Assembly: GCA_038043245.1 (NCBI GenBank)
Contig: JBBTCH010000007.1
Location: 1 to 42,938 of the forward strand
Length of the DNA: 42,938 nt
DNA from: JACPFV01 sp038043245
GTDB lineage: Bacteria > Pseudomonadota > Gammaproteobacteria > Nevskiales > Nevskiaceae
Direction: 5' to 3'
Shown: one piece after another, positions 9,723-16,917 of the stretch
Layout: the number at the start of each line of letters is the position of its first letter
Position numbering within the stretch: the first letter of the stretch is position 1
Notes under the pieces: generated by a model
Seen by the model: the letters and a program-made list of their open reading frames with translations, nothing else
Told to the model about the DNA's origin: nothing
Databases searched by the model: none
Translations under genes and position numbers: made by a program

Positions 9723-10991
9723 ATGCCCCAACTCGAACATCTCTCCACCCTCGCCTTCTCGTCGCTGTCGCTGCATCCCCAGTTGCAAAGCGGACTCAAC
9801 GCCCTCGGCTTCACCCACTGCACGCCGATCCAGGCGGCGTGCCTGCCGCTGGCGCTCGCCGGTGAGGATTTGGCAGGGCAGGCGCAGACCGGCACCGGCA
9901 AGTCCGCCGCCTTCCTGCTGGCAACCATGCAGCATCTGCTGACCACGCCACGCAAGGGCCCGGCGGGTCAGCCGCGCGCGATCATGCTGGCGCCGACGCG
10001 CGAACTCGCCATCCAGATCCACAAAGACGCCGAGGGCATCGGCAAGGACACCGGCCTCAAGCTTGCCGTGGTCTACGGCGGCACCGGTTACGAAACCCAG
10101 CGCGAGACCCTGGTCGCGGGCGTCGACATCCTCATCGGCACACCGGGCCGGCTGATCGATTATTTCAAGCAGCAGGTGTTCAGCCTCAAATACGTGGACG
10201 TGGTGGTACTCGACGAAGCCGACCGCATGTTCGATCTCGGCTTCATCGACGACATCCGCTTCGTACTGCGGCGCATGCCGGAGCCCAAACAGCGCCGCAA
10301 CTATCTGTTTTCCGCCACGCTGTCGCACCGCGTGCTGGAGCTCGCCTACGAGCACATGAACAGCCCGCGCAAGATCGAGATTGAGCCGGAGCAGGTCACC
10401 GCCGACAAGGTGCGGCAGTCGATGATCCACGTCGGCAACGAGGACAAGCTGCCGATGCTGGTCGGCCTGCTGCGCCATCACGCGCCGCTGCGCACCCTGG
10501 TGTTCATCAACACCAAGCGCGAGGCCGAACAGGTCGAACGCACGCTGAATGCCAACGGTTTTCGTGCCGCGACGATCTCGGGCGACGTGCCGCAGAACAA
10601 GCGCGAACGCCTGCTGCAGGAATTCAAGGACGGCACCTTGCCGATCCTGGTCGCCACCGATGTCGCCGCCCGCGGCCTGCACATTCCTGCGGTGTCGCAC
10701 GTCATCAACTACGACCTGCCGCAGGACCCGGAAGACTATGTGCACCGTATCGGCCGCACCGCCCGTGCCGGCGAATCCGGTGACGCCATTTCGTTCTGCT
10801 GCGAGACCTGGGTCTATTCGCTGCCGGACATCGAGCGCTACATCGGCAAGAAACTGCCGACCCTGAGCGGTGCCGATTCGCTGATGCCGAAAGATTTCAT
10901 CCGCGTCCAGGAACCGCGCCGCGAGCGCCGCCCCGAAACCCGGCACGTCAATCGCAACAACCGCCATTCGCGGCGGCCTAATCGCCGCTAG
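9723..10991 (+). CDS. rhlB: DEAD-box RNA helicase RhlB
   Basis: A 422-residue DEAD-box helicase of RhlB length (E. coli 421). The ATG at 9723 is chosen over an upstream in-frame start because it removes a non-conserved extension. Motifs in order: FTHCTPIQ (Q motif), AQTGTGKS (I), PTRELAIQI (Ia), DEAD (II), SAT (III), and HRIGRTARAGE (VI). RhlB-specific segments include MFDLGFIDDIRFVLRRMP and DAISFCCE, and the tail is Arg/Asn-rich. In E. coli RhlB is the degradosome helicase bound by RNase E. Position opposite trxA-rho supports the assignment. Its stop is followed by a dispersed palindromic repeat. Confidence 0.93.
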   Translation: MPQLEHLSTLAFSSLSLHPQLQSGLNALGFTHCTPIQAACLPLALAGEDLAGQAQTGTGKSAAFLLATMQHLLTTPRKGPAGQPRAIMLAPTRELAIQIHKDAEGIGKDTGLKLAVVYGGTGYETQRETLVAGVDILIGTPGRLIDYFKQQVFSLKYVDVVVLDEADRMFDLGFIDDIRFVLRRMPEPKQRRNYLFSATLSHRVLELAYEHMNSPRKIEIEPEQVTADKVRQSMIHVGNEDKLPMLVGLLRHHAPLRTLVFINTKREAEQVERTLNANGFRAATISGDVPQNKRERLLQEFKDGTLPILVATDVAARGLHIPAVSHVINYDLPQDPEDYVHRIGRTARAGESGDAISFCCETWVYSLPDIERYIGKKLPTLSGADSLMPKDFIRVQEPRRERRPETRHVNRNNRHSRRPNRR

Positions 10992-10998
10992 TTTTCGT

Positions 10999-11056
10999 TG
11001 TCATTCCGAGCGCAGCGAGGAATCTGATCAGATCCTTCGCTACGCTCAGGATGACA
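10999..11056. repeat. Dispersed palindromic repeat, copy 1 (58 bp)
   Basis: Near-palindrome from TGTCATTCCGAGCG to CGCTCAGGATGACA. It lies between convergent genes (rhlB and yrfG) and supplies the last codons and stop of yrfG. An equal-length second copy is at 12537-12594. Similar CATTCCGAG/CTCAGGATGACA palindromes are widespread in bacterial genomes. The stem could end transcription from both sides. Confidence 0.8.
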
Positions 11057-11720
11057 AAATAGGTAACAGTTCTTTCAGCGTCGCCACCGAGCGGAATTCG
11101 CTGATATTCCGCACCGGCTGCGTCGTATCTGGCCGGTGCATCGCCACGATCTGTCCGACACCGAACTCGCGCGCGGCTTTGAGCACCGGCAGCGAGTCAT
11201 CGGCGAAGAATGCGCGCTCAGGCTCGAACGGATGCGCAGCGCGCAGTGCCTGCCAGAAGCGCGGATCTTCCTTCGGAAATCCGAAGTCGTGCGAGCAGAC
11301 GACACGGTCAAACCAGTGCGTAAAGCCGGTCTGTTGCAGCTTCAGTGACCACGATCCTGGGTGCGCATTGGTCACCAGCCACAACGGACGGCCGCTGGCC
11401 TTGGCCGCGCGCAGAAAATCCTCGGCGCCGGCCAGCGGCGCGATGCGCTCGCGCATGCCCTTCTTGAGCTGCGCAAGATCCAGGCCGGTATGACGGCTCC
11501 AGTAGTCGAGGCAGTACCAGTCGAGCGTGCCCTGGATCTCGCGGAAGTGTGGTTCCAGTTCGGCCAGGGCCTGCGCCGGTGTAAGGCGGCGCCTCTCGCC
11601 ATAGGCGGCGGGCACCGCGGTGCGCCAGAAATGATTGTCGAAGGCCAGATCGAGGATCGTGCCGTCCATGTCCAGCAGCACGTGATTCACGCCGGACCAG
11701 TCCACGACGGGTTTTTGCAT
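11046..11720 (-). CDS. yrfG: HAD-family GMP/IMP nucleotidase (YrfG-like)
   Basis: A 224-residue HAD hydrolase with the nucleophile motif DMDGTILDLAFDNHFW, motif II LVTNAH, and the acidic motif FFADDSLPVL near residue 180. YrfG of E. coli dephosphorylates GMP and IMP. The start is the ATG at 11720; a start at 11747 would overlap cysQ. A TATCAT hexamer sits exactly 6 nt upstream, so the transcript is probably leaderless. The last codons come from the downstream palindromic repeat. It is divergent from cysQ; nudE, often found between these genes in other gammaproteobacteria, is missing. Confidence 0.88.
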   Translation of the reverse strand: MQKPVVDWSGVNHVLLDMDGTILDLAFDNHFWRTAVPAAYGERRRLTPAQALAELEPHFREIQGTLDWYCLDYWSRHTGLDLAQLKKGMRERIAPLAGAEDFLRAAKASGRPLWLVTNAHPGSWSLKLQQTGFTHWFDRVVCSHDFGFPKEDPRFWQALRAAHPFEPERAFFADDSLPVLKAAREFGVGQIVAMHRPDTTQPVRNISEFRSVATLKELLPILSS

Positions 11721-11737
11721 CTGCTTATGATATCGGC
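11721..11737. promoter_or_regulatory. Bidirectional, predicted leaderless promoter, yrfG/cysQ
   Basis: The whole gap between the two start codons is 17 bp with core TATGATA (11726-11732). Read rightward, TATGAT ends 6 nt before the cysQ ATG; read leftward, TATCAT ends 6 nt before the yrfG ATG. A sigma70 -10 at that spacing would start RNA at or next to the A of ATG. -35 sequences are poor on both sides. The geometry is repeated exactly at 21433-21449. Confidence 0.6.
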
Positions 11738-12529
11738 ATGAATTCATTGCTCGACGATGTCTTGAACATTGCCATCGAAGCCGGCGAAAAAATCCTTGAG
11801 ATTTACAACTCCGATTTCGCCGTCACCCGCAAGGATGACGACTCGCCGCTGACCCAGGCCGACCTTGCTGCGCACCGACATATCGTTGCCGGGCTCGGCC
11901 AGTGCTTGCCTGCGCTGCCCGTGCTGTCCGAAGAAGCGGCCGAGATCCCTTACGCCACGCGCCGCGTCTGGACACGCTACTGGCTGGTGGACCCGCTCGA
12001 CGGCACCAAGGAATTCGTCAAACGCAACGGCGAGTTCACCGTGAACATCGCCCTGATCGAAAACAGCCAGCCCGTTCTGGGCGTTGTTCATGCCCCCGCC
12101 TTGAAACTGACCTATGTCGCCTGCAAAAACATTGGCGCATTCCAGGTCACGGATGGCGGCCGCACGCGCCTGCATGCTCGTAAAACGCCGGCGCGACCCG
12201 CGCTTGTCGTCAGCAAGTCGCACCGCGACGAAGCGCTGGAGAGGTTTCTCGTCAAGGCACCGCCACACGACGCCGTCAGCCGCGGTTCCTCGCTCAAGTT
12301 CTGCCTCGTCGCTTCGGGGCAAGCCGACCTGTATCCGCGCACCGGCCCGACCTCGGAATGGGACACGGCCGCCGGCCAGTGTGTGGTTGAGCAGGCCGGC
12401 GGCAGCGTTCTGCGCACGCCGGCGCTGACGCCGCTGCGCTACAACGAGAAGGATTCTCTGCTGAACCCGACGTTCCTGGTCATCGGCGACCCGGCCTACG
12501 GTTGGCCTGGAAAACTTGGGTTGAGTTAA
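11738..12529 (+). CDS. cysQ: 3'(2'),5'-bisphosphate nucleotidase CysQ
   Basis: A 263-residue member of the inositol monophosphatase superfamily. It converts 3'-phosphoadenosine 5'-phosphate, a by-product of sulfate assimilation, to AMP. Metal-binding motifs are visible: LSEEAAE, DPLDGTKEF, and GPTSEWDTAAG near residue 210; GSSLKFCLVASGQADLYPR is typical of CysQ. It is a little longer than the E. coli enzyme (246). TATGAT lies 6 nt before the ATG with no Shine-Dalgarno sequence, so it is probably leaderless. It ends just before the second palindromic repeat. Confidence 0.94.
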   Translation: MNSLLDDVLNIAIEAGEKILEIYNSDFAVTRKDDDSPLTQADLAAHRHIVAGLGQCLPALPVLSEEAAEIPYATRRVWTRYWLVDPLDGTKEFVKRNGEFTVNIALIENSQPVLGVVHAPALKLTYVACKNIGAFQVTDGGRTRLHARKTPARPALVVSKSHRDEALERFLVKAPPHDAVSRGSSLKFCLVASGQADLYPRTGPTSEWDTAAGQCVVEQAGGSVLRTPALTPLRYNEKDSLLNPTFLVIGDPAYGWPGKLGLS

Positions 12530-12536
12530 AAAGTTG

Positions 12537-12594
12537 TGTCATTCCGAGCATCGCGAGGAACCTGCTCCGGTCCTTCGCTGCGCTCAGGATGACA
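12537..12594. repeat. Dispersed palindromic repeat, copy 2 (58 bp)
   Basis: TGTCATTCCGAGCATCG at the left arm, CGCTCAGGATGACA at the right; same length as the copy at 10999-11056. It again sits between convergent genes, cysQ and mtnC, a placement suited to a shared terminator. Confidence 0.8.
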
Positions 12595-12600
12595 AGAAAA

Positions 12601-13275
12601 CTAAACCGTCACTTCGGAAAAATCCTTGGCGTGCGGGTGGGCCGCAAACGGTTTGGCCTTGGCATCGCGCAACAACTGACAGATTTTCATCCCCGCCTCG
12701 CGTGCCGCATCCAGCTCCTCGCCGATGTCGGACAAGAACAAAACCTCGTCGCCCGCAAAACCGGTCTGCTTGAGGATGTTGCGGTAGGACTGCGCCTCGC
12801 GCTTGGCACCGACACGGGTGTCGAAGTAACCGGAGAACAGTGGCGTGAGGTCGCCCGCATCGCTGTAGCCGAAGATCAGCTGCTGCGCCTCCACCGAGCC
12901 GGAAGAATAGACATAGAGCTTCTTGCCGGCCTCGTGCCATCGCTTCAAGTAGACCGGTGTATCGGCATAGACGTGGCCCTTGAGCTCGCCGGCCTCGTAG
13001 CCGATTTTCCAGATCATGCCCTGCAGCGCCTTCAGCGGCGTCGCCTTGCGGTCCTCGGCCATCCAGCGCTCCAGAACGTCGGCGGCATCCTCCCAGGTCA
13101 GCTGCCGCCCTTCGATGTCCGCGACTTCGTGCAGCTGCGCCGCGACTTCCGCGTAGCGCGCGTTCTGGCGCAGAAACCCGCGCAGGCGCTGCCTGGCATA
13201 CGGAAACAGGGATTGATGAACGAAATCAATCGAGGACGTGGTTCCTTCGATGTCGGTAACGATGGCTTTGATCAA
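12601..13275 (-). CDS. mtnC: Enolase-phosphatase E1 (methionine salvage)
   Basis: A 224-residue HAD enzyme that enolises and dephosphorylates 2,3-diketo-5-methylthiopentyl-1-phosphate to the acireductone. The N-terminus IKAIVTDIEGTTSSIDFVHQSLFPYA carries the catalytic DIEGT motif; YVYSSGSVEAQQLIF and FLSDIGEELDAA are further HAD/E1 motifs. The start is TTG at 13275, which overlaps the upstream stop as TTGA; no in-frame ATG fits the conserved N-terminus. The enzyme needs Mg2+. It is separated from mtnB-mtnD by an unrelated membrane gene. Confidence 0.93.
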   Translation of the reverse strand: MIKAIVTDIEGTTSSIDFVHQSLFPYARQRLRGFLRQNARYAEVAAQLHEVADIEGRQLTWEDAADVLERWMAEDRKATPLKALQGMIWKIGYEAGELKGHVYADTPVYLKRWHEAGKKLYVYSSGSVEAQQLIFGYSDAGDLTPLFSGYFDTRVGAKREAQSYRNILKQTGFAGDEVLFLSDIGEELDAAREAGMKICQLLRDAKAKPFAAHPHAKDFSEVTV

Positions 13276-13664
13276 GTGAAAATCAACTTGTAAAAAATCC
13301 TGCCGGGAGTCAGCACGGCGAAAAAACTCGCAACAACAATAGCCCCTATGTAAGTAAGCACCATGAGGCGTTTGTGTCTTTTGACGTTATGCGTGCGGGC
13401 CGTGTAATAAGCCATGGGTACGGAATACAGCGTCAATACGGAAAGAATGTGGATATAGCCAAAATGGCCCCACAACTTCGGCCCGATTTGCGCCTGCATG
13501 AAGAAAGAGGCAATTGAGGTGATCATCAGCAAAGACATATACCCCTTACCGAGCGCCCGATGTATCGGAGTGCCCTTGGGATTGAGCATGAGATAGGTGC
13601 CAATGAGTAGCGCCGGCATTACGGTTGCCAGATGAAAATATATGAGCAACTGCTGGACGTGCAT
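13272..13664 (-). CDS. Small four-helix membrane protein, DUF2306-like
   Basis: A 130-residue membrane protein. The ATG at 13664 is preferred over a GTG at 13679 because GGAG sits 5 nt before it. Four hydrophobic helices are visible: HLATVMPALLIGTYL, MSLLMITSIASFF, IHILSVLTLYSVPMAYY and LTYIGAIVVASFFAVLT. HRALGKGYM and the basic HNVKRHKRLM are loop motifs typical of DUF2306 proteins. Function is unknown. Base composition is visibly richer in A+T than the neighbours. It sits inside the mtn operon and its stop is coupled to the mtnC TTG start, so it looks like an insertion that has taken over delivery of ribosomes to mtnC. Confidence 0.7.
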   Translation of the reverse strand: MHVQQLLIYFHLATVMPALLIGTYLMLNPKGTPIHRALGKGYMSLLMITSIASFFMQAQIGPKLWGHFGYIHILSVLTLYSVPMAYYTARTHNVKRHKRLMVLTYIGAIVVASFFAVLTPGRIFYKLIFT

Positions 13665-13730
13665 TAAGGCTCCAAACACTACTGGGTCGCACCATTACAT
13701 GGAAAACTCACCACCCGCTTAAAACGCTGG

Positions 13731-13750
13731 ATTCCCGCCTTCGCGGGAAT
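13731..13750. repeat. Short palindrome behind mtnD
   Basis: Perfect 8-bp stem ATTCCCGC/GCGGGAAT with a CTTC loop, starting 5 nt after the mtnD stop. It has the form of the common bacterial dispersed repeat GGATTCCCGCCTTCGCGGGAA. Without a U-tract it is more likely an mRNA end or processing signal than a strong terminator. Confidence 0.7.
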
Positions 13751-13755
13751 AACAG

Positions 13756-14304
13756 CTATGCGTTTTCGTACTTCGGAAAGCGGTCAGCGATGGTGTCGCC
13801 GGTGAACTTGCCGACCCAGCCTTCGGCGATGCGGAAGAAACGGATCGCCTTGATGAACGGCTTGGGCCCCATGTCGAACCAGTGCGTGGTGTGGGCCGGC
13901 AGAGTGATGAGGTCGCCTTTTTCGCACAGGGTCATATAGACCTTGCCGTTTTTTCGGATATAGAACAATCCAGAGCCATCGACGAAGAAACGGATCTCGA
14001 AATCGTCGTGGGTGTGCTCGGCGAGGAACTTGGCCCTGGCGGCTTCGATATTCGGCGCAGCGGGTGTTAGCGCGATGACATCCACGGTCTTGAAGCCGTA
14101 TTTCGCATTGAGCTGAGCAATCGAATCCTTGTAGGCGGCCAGCACCGCTTCTTGTCCGTCGTCGGGCTTCAGCGGCTGCGTCGCCTGCCAGCGCTCGAAA
14201 CCGATATCAATTTCCGCCAGCGCCCTGCGGATCGCCTCGAACTCCGTGTGCCTGGCCAGCGGTTGGCCGGCGTCGGTGTCTTTGTAAATCGTCACAGCAC
14301 TCAC
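13756..14304 (-). CDS. mtnD: Acireductone dioxygenase
   Basis: A 182-residue cupin enzyme that oxidises acireductone, to the methionine precursor KMTB with Fe or to CO-releasing products with Ni. Metal ligands are in EHTHDDFEIRFFVDGSGLFYI (His-x-His and Glu) and in the second cupin strand LPAHTTHWFDMG. The start is GTG at 14304: GGAG lies 8 nt upstream and the GTG overlaps the mtnB stop as GTGA. This gives the usual length for the family, whereas an ATG further upstream would overlap mtnB by 28 nt. Confidence 0.95.
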   Translation of the reverse strand: MSAVTIYKDTDAGQPLARHTEFEAIRRALAEIDIGFERWQATQPLKPDDGQEAVLAAYKDSIAQLNAKYGFKTVDVIALTPAAPNIEAARAKFLAEHTHDDFEIRFFVDGSGLFYIRKNGKVYMTLCEKGDLITLPAHTTHWFDMGPKPFIKAIRFFRIAEGWVGKFTGDTIADRFPKYENA

Positions 14305-14912
14305 GATTTTTTCTCCTGTAACTCGCATTCGAACATGAACTCCAGCGCCTCGAGACGATATCGCGCCTGCACAAGAGTGTCGCCCCAGGCATAGAGGCCA
14401 TGACCGGCGATCAGATACGCCGCGAGATTCGGATGCTGCCTCATGTGCTCATCCACCCGGGCGGCAAGACGCGGGATGTCCTGGTCATTGTCGAACACCG
14501 GAATCTCCACCGTGGCATCGTGCGTGGTGATCCCCGGCAACACCTTGAGCAGCTCGTACCCGGCCAGCTGCACCGAGGGCTGGCGGCGCGACAGCACCGT
14601 GTTGGCGACGGAATGCACATGCAGCACCGCGCCCGTGCCGGGCTGTGCGCGATACACCTGGGTGTGCAAGCCGGTTTCGTAGGAAGTCTTGCGGCGGGTG
14701 ATGCCGATGATGCCGCCGTCGAGGTCGGTGGTCAGAAAATCATCCCGCGAAAGCTCACCTTTGTGGCAGCCGGAGGCGGTCATCAGCAGACGGTCGGGTG
14801 ACAAACGTGCGGAAAAATTGCCGCCGGTGGCCGGTACCCAGCCTCGTGAGTGGAAAAACTGGCCGGCGCTGATCAGCGCGTCGATGGCGGCGTTCTTGTT
14901 GGCGTCGGACAT
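14301..14912 (-). CDS. mtnB: Methylthioribulose-1-phosphate dehydratase
   Basis: A 203-residue class II aldolase-fold enzyme that dehydrates 5-methylthioribulose-1-phosphate in methionine salvage. The N-terminal GWVPATGGNFSARL, the zinc ligands in VLHVHSVANTVLSR and the third histidine in IAGHGLYAWG are all present. It starts 9 nt after the mgtE stop and overlaps mtnD, so it is in the mgtE-mtnB-mtnD run. The first two pathway genes (mtnA and a nucleosidase/kinase or phosphorylase) are not in the window. Confidence 0.95.
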   Translation of the reverse strand: MSDANKNAAIDALISAGQFFHSRGWVPATGGNFSARLSPDRLLMTASGCHKGELSRDDFLTTDLDGGIIGITRRKTSYETGLHTQVYRAQPGTGAVLHVHSVANTVLSRRQPSVQLAGYELLKVLPGITTHDATVEIPVFDNDQDIPRLAARVDEHMRQHPNLAAYLIAGHGLYAWGDTLVQARYRLEALEFMFECELQEKKS

Positions 14913-14921
14913 GATGAAACT

Positions 14922-16373
14922 CTACACGAGGAAGATCGCAGCAAGCCCGAGAAAAATGAAGAAGCCCATGCTGTCGGTGAGCGCCGTCAACAGCACCGAC
15001 GAGCCCATCACCGGATCGCGACCGAAGCGTTGCAGGGTCAACGGAATGAACACGCCGCCCGCGGCTGCAACCCAGAGGTTGAGCAACACGGCACTGCCGA
15101 TGACCAGCGACAGCGCCCACTGCTGGTAAACAAGCAAGGTCGTGAATCCGAGCACGCTACCCCACATCAAGCCGTTGACCGTGGCAACGGCGAACTCCTT
15201 GCGCAACATGGCCCGCAGCTGCGAAGGCCCGAGCTGGTCCAGCGCCAGCCCGCGGATCACCAGCGCCACGGTCTGGTTGCCGGTGTTGCCACCGATGCTG
15301 GCGACGATGGGCATCAACGCCGCCAGCGCCACCAGCTGCACGATGATCCCCTCAAAGGCGCCGATCACCCGCGAAGCGATGAAGGCGGTGAGCAGGTTGA
15401 GCGCCAGCCACGGCCAGCGGTTCTTGGCGCTGGGGATGACCGGCGCGAACAGATCTTCGTCTTCGGACAGACCAACCTGGCGCAGCGATTCGCTCTCGGC
15501 GCGCTGCTTGACCTCGTCGAGCACGGTATCCACGGTGATGCGACCGACAACCTGCTGATGCAGATTCACCACCGGCGCCGAGATCAGGTCGTATTTCTCG
15601 AACGACTCGACCGCGTCCTTGACCGGATCGTCGGTGTAGAAATAAGTGACGTTGAGCGCCATCACCCCGCTGACCAGGGTCTCCGGCTCTTCGAGCAACA
15701 GCTTGTCTAGCGCCAGAACGCCGCGCAGGGTGTTGCCGCGGTCCACCACGATGATCTCGCTGGTGTGCGGCGGCAACTGTTTTTGCCGACGCAGCAGCCG
15801 GTGCACCGCCTCCAGCGTGGTGTCTTCGCGCACCGACAGAAAATCCATCGCCATCACCGCGCCGATGCTGCCTGCGGGGAACGACAGCGCGGTACGCACT
15901 TCGGCCTGGTCGCTACGGTCCAGCTGTCCGAGGACCTGCTGACGCAACTCGTCGGGGAGTTCGCTGAGCACGTCGGCGATGTCCTGACTCGCCAGTGGCC
16001 GCACCACGCTGACGATCTCGTCCAGCGGCAGGTTGCGGATCAGGCCGGCGCAGACCGCATTGGCCGCTTCCAGCAGCACCGCGCCGCGCCGCTCGGGGCG
16101 CACCAGCCGCCAGGCCTCCTGCCGCGCTTCCGGCGGCAGGCTTTCCAGCACGAAGGCGATGTCAGCCGGGTGGAAATGCGACAACCGTGTTTCCAGCGCC
16201 GCCTGCTGCTGGCGCGTGACCAGCGAGGACACCACGGTCTGCTTGTCGCCGCTTTCAACCGAGCGCGCCATCCATTCGCGCTCGACGGCTTGCCGATTCA
16301 ATAACTCGATGACCTGCGTTCGCGCCTGCTCCAGGTGTGCGTGATGCGGGCGGGCTTCGGTGGTGTCGGCCAT
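14922..16373 (-). CDS. mgtE: Magnesium transporter MgtE
   Basis: A 483-residue MgtE-family Mg2+ channel of the inner membrane. In order: an N-domain of MgtE_N repeats (HPADIAFVLESLPPEAR, about residue 70), two CBS domains (about 155-280; VMAMDFLSV, VMALNVTYF), then five transmembrane helices from about residue 325 with the conserved SIGGNTGNQT and DPVMGSSVLLTALTDSMGFF of the pore. The N and CBS domains gate the pore by binding Mg2+. TAAACT lies 6 nt before the ATG and there is no Shine-Dalgarno sequence, so a leaderless mRNA is likely. Confidence 0.95.
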   Translation of the reverse strand: MADTTEARPHHAHLEQARTQVIELLNRQAVEREWMARSVESGDKQTVVSSLVTRQQQAALETRLSHFHPADIAFVLESLPPEARQEAWRLVRPERRGAVLLEAANAVCAGLIRNLPLDEIVSVVRPLASQDIADVLSELPDELRQQVLGQLDRSDQAEVRTALSFPAGSIGAVMAMDFLSVREDTTLEAVHRLLRRQKQLPPHTSEIIVVDRGNTLRGVLALDKLLLEEPETLVSGVMALNVTYFYTDDPVKDAVESFEKYDLISAPVVNLHQQVVGRITVDTVLDEVKQRAESESLRQVGLSEDEDLFAPVIPSAKNRWPWLALNLLTAFIASRVIGAFEGIIVQLVALAALMPIVASIGGNTGNQTVALVIRGLALDQLGPSQLRAMLRKEFAVATVNGLMWGSVLGFTTLLVYQQWALSLVIGSAVLLNLWVAAAGGVFIPLTLQRFGRDPVMGSSVLLTALTDSMGFFIFLGLAAIFLV

Positions 16374-16385
16374 GAGAGAAGTTTA
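16374..16385 (-). promoter_or_regulatory. Predicted leaderless promoter of mgtE
   Basis: On the minus strand TAAACT (16385-16380) is followed by six bases, TCTCTC, and then the ATG. This is the same TANNNT-N6-ATG arrangement found at seven other starts in the window. No good -35 is seen. The rpmG terminator lies just upstream, so mgtE needs its own promoter. Confidence 0.5.
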
Positions 16386-16392
16386 CGCGCAC

Positions 16393-16421
16393 AAAAAAGC
16401 CTGCACGAAGCAGGCTTTTTT
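16393..16421. terminator. Rho-independent terminator behind rpmB-rpmG
   Basis: Perfect stem AAAAAAGCCTGC (16393-16404) and its complement (16410-16421) around a 5-nt loop. On the minus strand it is a GC hairpin followed by a run of six T, 16 nt after the rpmG stop. It separates the ribosomal protein pair from mgtE. Confidence 0.9.
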
Positions 16422-16436
16422 ATCGCGATGGAATCC

Positions 16437-16604
16437 TTACTTGATCTTGGCTTCCTTGAACACCACATGCTTGCGCACGATGGGATCGTATTTCTTGAAC
16501 TCCAGCTTGTCCGGAGTGTTCTTGCGGTTCTTGGTGGTCGTGTAATAGAAGCCGGTCTCGGCGGTCGAGAGCAGCTTGATCTTCTCGCGGTCTTTCTTGG
16601 CCAT
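16437..16604 (-). CDS. rpmG: 50S ribosomal protein L33
   Basis: A 55-residue protein beginning MAKKDREKIKLLSTAETG, then FYYTTTKNRKNT and ending KHVVFKEAKIK. This is the proteobacterial L33 pattern and length. No zinc-binding CxxC pairs are present, so it is the zinc-free (C-) form. It starts 3 nt after the rpmB stop, the usual rpmB-rpmG pair, and is followed by a strong terminator. Confidence 0.96.
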   Translation of the reverse strand: MAKKDREKIKLLSTAETGFYYTTTKNRKNTPDKLEFKKYDPIVRKHVVFKEAKIK

Positions 16605-16607
16605 GGC

Positions 16608-16844
16608 TTAGATCTTCCCGCCGCGGGCGCGGACGTCGGACAACACCTGCTCGATGCCTTTCTTGTCGATCAGGCGCATGCCACTGGTGGACACGCGCAG
16701 GCTGATGAAGCGCTTTTCGCCTTCGACCCAGAAGCGATGGGTCTGAAGATTGGGCAGGAAGCGGCGCTTGCGCTTGTTGTTGGCGTGGGAGACGGTGTTA
16801 CCGACCGTGGGACCCTTGCCGGTGATTTGGCAGACTCTGGACAT
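16608..16844 (-). CDS. rpmB: 50S ribosomal protein L28
   Basis: A 78-residue L28, the standard length: MSRVCQITGKGPTVGNTVSH, then ANNKRKRRFLPNLQ and a C-terminal RARGGKI. It is the first gene of the rpmB-rpmG pair. A TATAAA with an upstream TGG (extended -10) lies about 55 nt before the start and a GC-rich discriminator follows it, as expected for a growth-rate-controlled ribosomal operon. Confidence 0.97.
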   Translation of the reverse strand: MSRVCQITGKGPTVGNTVSHANNKRKRRFLPNLQTHRFWVEGEKRFISLRVSTSGMRLIDKKGIEQVLSDVRARGGKI

Positions 16845-16897
16845 GACAACTCTCGAATGATCGCCCGCCGGGGTCGGCAGGCGGAAAAAGGGCGCGT

Positions 16898-16906
16898 TTT
16901 ATACCA
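16898..16906 (-). promoter_or_regulatory. Extended -10 promoter of rpmB-rpmG
   Basis: Minus-strand TGGTATAAA matches the extended -10 TGnTATAAT closely. It is followed by the GC-rich ACGCGCCC. The -35 position (TGGATT, 17 nt upstream) is weak, which an extended -10 can tolerate. The leader would be about 45 nt. Confidence 0.55.
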
Positions 16907-16917
16907 GAGCGGCTGGG

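Noticed and set aside
9720..10967. A 415-codon ORF antisense to rhlB
   Set aside because: Shadow of rhlB; no recognised motif.
14896..14912. A ninth TANNNT-N6-ATG start at mtnB (TAGAGT-TTCATC-ATG)
   Set aside because: The TAG is the mgtE stop codon and mtnB is 9 nt downstream in the same operon, so the match is likely coincidental.
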